From NCBI GenBank assembly GCA_003647525.1, contig QMMZ01000162.1, positions 1 to 5,732 on the forward strand: 5,732 nucleotides of DNA, read 5' to 3'. The stretch comes from Deltaproteobacteria bacterium. GTDB lineage: Bacteria > Desulfobacterota > Desulfobacteria > Desulfobacterales > ETH-SRB1. How positions within the stretch are numbered: the first letter of the stretch is position 1; each line of letters starts with the position of its first letter. Below, piece by piece: positions 4,584-5,732 of this stretch. The notes beneath the pieces are model-generated. The model was not told where the DNA came from, did not search any database, and was given only the letters and a program-made list of their open reading frames with translations. The translations under genes and the position numbers were made by a program.

Positions 4584-5732
4584 TTAAAACGCCGCTCCCA
4601 TTGTAAAATCCCAGCGACCGCCTGTATCCTCTCCCTCTTCAGGATCCAGTATATATCCATTTTCAAGGCGGATAGGACCTATGGGAGAATACCATCTAAA
4701 ACCGTATCCGGCACTTTTTCGCATATCTCCCGGTTTTATGCTTTCACCAGAGCCATATACGTTGCCGGTATCATAAAATATAACACCGACGATTCCTGCT
4801 TTTTTGATTAAAGGAAATACAAATTCGATGTTAAACTGGATATATGTTTCTCCTCCGATCTCAGCACCATCTTCATCTGTAACATGAATATCCTGCCAGT
4901 CAAATCCGCGCATTGAATTCATACCGCCAAGATAGAAGCGCTCGTAATCAGGGAGTTTTCTTCCTGAACTTTCTTTTACATAGCCTGCTTCACCATGCAT
5001 AAAACCAACGGTTCCCCAGAACAGAGGTATATACCAGCCTGTTTCCGCCAAATATTTTGTAAAGCCAATATCACCGCCGATACCCGCATATTCCACACTT
5101 ATACTGTGATTCTGGCCTTCCGTTGGATTAAAAATCCTGTCCCTCGAATCGTAACGCAGTACGGTGGATATACTGCTTAAAACATTTTTGCCTTCCATTT
5201 CCCAGATACTTTCTGAGGCGTCGTCTTCAATATTGGAAATATCACCAATCTCATATTTATATGATAAATAGAGCCTTGTAAAATCATAGATCGGATAGCC
5301 AAATCTCACGCCACCGCCTATACTGTTCTTATCGTATGAGTCGTAATCTCTATCCCAGTTGTAAAGATCACAACCGGCTGATAATGGAATATCAAAAAGC
5401 CATGGTTCTGTAAAACTCAAGGTGTATCTGTTTGTTCTTCCGCCAATTTCTCCTTTCAGGTTGAGAATCTGGCCCCGTCCGAAAAGATTTTTCTGGGATA
5501 TAGACGCCATAGCAAACAGATTTTCAACGCTGCTGTAACCGCCCCCAAAACTAAAAGTGCCGGTCGGCTTTTCAGAAACATCGATTTTCAATATCATCCT
5601 TTCATCTGAGCTTCCCTTTATTGTATTAACCTTAATGTCCTCGAAGAAGTCAAGCCGGTAGAGATTGCGCATTCCTCTTTTTAATCGACGTCCGCTGAAA
5701 AGTTCCTGTTCATACACCTTAAGCTCGCGGCG
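4584..5732 (-). CDS. bamA: BamA outer-membrane protein assembly factor, C-terminal part (cut by right window edge)
   Basis: The last 382 codons are present, and the frame stays open to the right edge (RRELKVYEQELFSG). The true start, signal peptide and POTRA domains 1-4 lie outside; the GTG complementary to 5715-5717 is an internal Val codon. Residues 1 to about 55 are the end of POTRA 5, with RRELKVYEQELF, LYRLDFFEDI and the closing VSEKPTG. From about 58 a 16-strand Omp85 barrel follows, with GGGYSSVENLF, a conserved YDSRDRIFNPTEG (194-206) and the L6-loop motif GGMNSMRGF (269-277; usually VRGF). The C-terminus RWDFTMGAAF ends in Phe, the expected beta-signal. BamA folds and inserts beta-barrel proteins, including LptD, linking it to the LPS genes downstream. 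Full length would be about 750-900 residues by family. Confidence 0.95.
   Translation of the reverse strand, partial: RRELKVYEQELFSGRRLKRGMRNLYRLDFFEDIKVNTIKGSSDERMILKIDVSEKPTGTFSFGGGYSSVENLFAMASISQKNLFGRGQILNLKGEIGGRTNRYTLSFTEPWLFDIPLSAGCDLYNWDRDYDSYDKNSIGGGVRFGYPIYDFTRLYLSYKYEIGDISNIEDDASESIWEMEGKNVLSSISTVLRYDSRDRIFNPTEGQNHSISVEYAGIGGDIGFTKYLAETGWYIPLFWGTVGFMHGEAGYVKESSGRKLPDYERFYLGGMNSMRGFDWQDIHVTDEDGAEIGGETYIQFNIEFVFPLIKKAGIVGVIFYDTGNVYGSGESIKPGDMRKSAGYGFRWYSPIGPIRLENGYILDPEEGEDTGGRWDFTMGAAF

Noticed and set aside
5715..5717. GTG as start of the BamA-like gene
   Set aside because: The frame continues open to the window edge with POTRA 5 sequence (RRELK), so this is an internal Val codon.

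Overview
The window is a compact outer-membrane biogenesis and lipid A operon, transcribed right to left on the minus strand. In order of transcription it contains the C-terminal part of bamA (cut by the right edge), skp/ompH, lpxD, fabZ, lpxA, lpxI, and the N-terminal part of a Gfo/Idh/MocA-family oxidoreductase (cut by the left edge). The order bamA-skp-lpxD-fabZ-lpxA matches the well-known enterobacterial cluster. The use of LpxI rather than LpxH, followed by a Gfo/Idh/MocA oxidoreductase, is an arrangement I associate with Desulfobacterota (former Deltaproteobacteria). The moderate to low GC and the dispersed repeats fit a Desulfobacterales-like genome. The taxonomic call is inference; there is no marker gene here.

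The genes form one logical unit. BamA inserts beta-barrel proteins into the outer membrane, and Skp escorts the unfolded barrels across the periplasm. LpxA, LpxD and LpxI carry out the first and third acyl-transfer/hydrolysis-level steps of lipid A synthesis (LpxC is not in the window). FabZ serves the same 3-hydroxyacyl-ACP pool that LpxA and LpxD use. fabZ/lpxA share an ATGA overlap, lpxD/fabZ overlap by 17 nt, and the bamA/skp and lpxA/lpxI gaps are only 21 and 28 nt.

Two gaps break this compactness, and both are filled with repeat-type DNA. Gap 1 (3787-4016, between skp and lpxD) holds a 58-codon remnant of an S23/IVP-type four-helix-bundle protein gene. It is bounded by a 16-bp inverted repeat built from AACCGT/ACGGTT dyads and an adjoining array of degenerate 7-bp AACCGTG units. 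The repeat supplies the skp stop codon and ends 10 nt before the lpxD start, which has no visible Shine-Dalgarno sequence.

Gap 2 (345-683, between lpxI and the oxidoreductase) is a mosaic of apparent dispersed repeats. It is enclosed by a ~36-38 bp inverted repeat whose arms are each three 10-bp CACNGA units. Inside are a GTCATTTCG-type palindromic element, a degenerate CCCCGCAG hairpin and a CCACAGATTACGCAGATT-type repeat.

The coding genes are ordinary and confidently assigned. The less ordinary content is the two repeat-bounded insertions, the possible GnnA-type role of the oxidoreductase, and an exact 18-bp duplication encoding one hexapeptide of the LpxD beta-helix. I see no RNA genes, CRISPR arrays, complete insertion sequences or convincing terminators.
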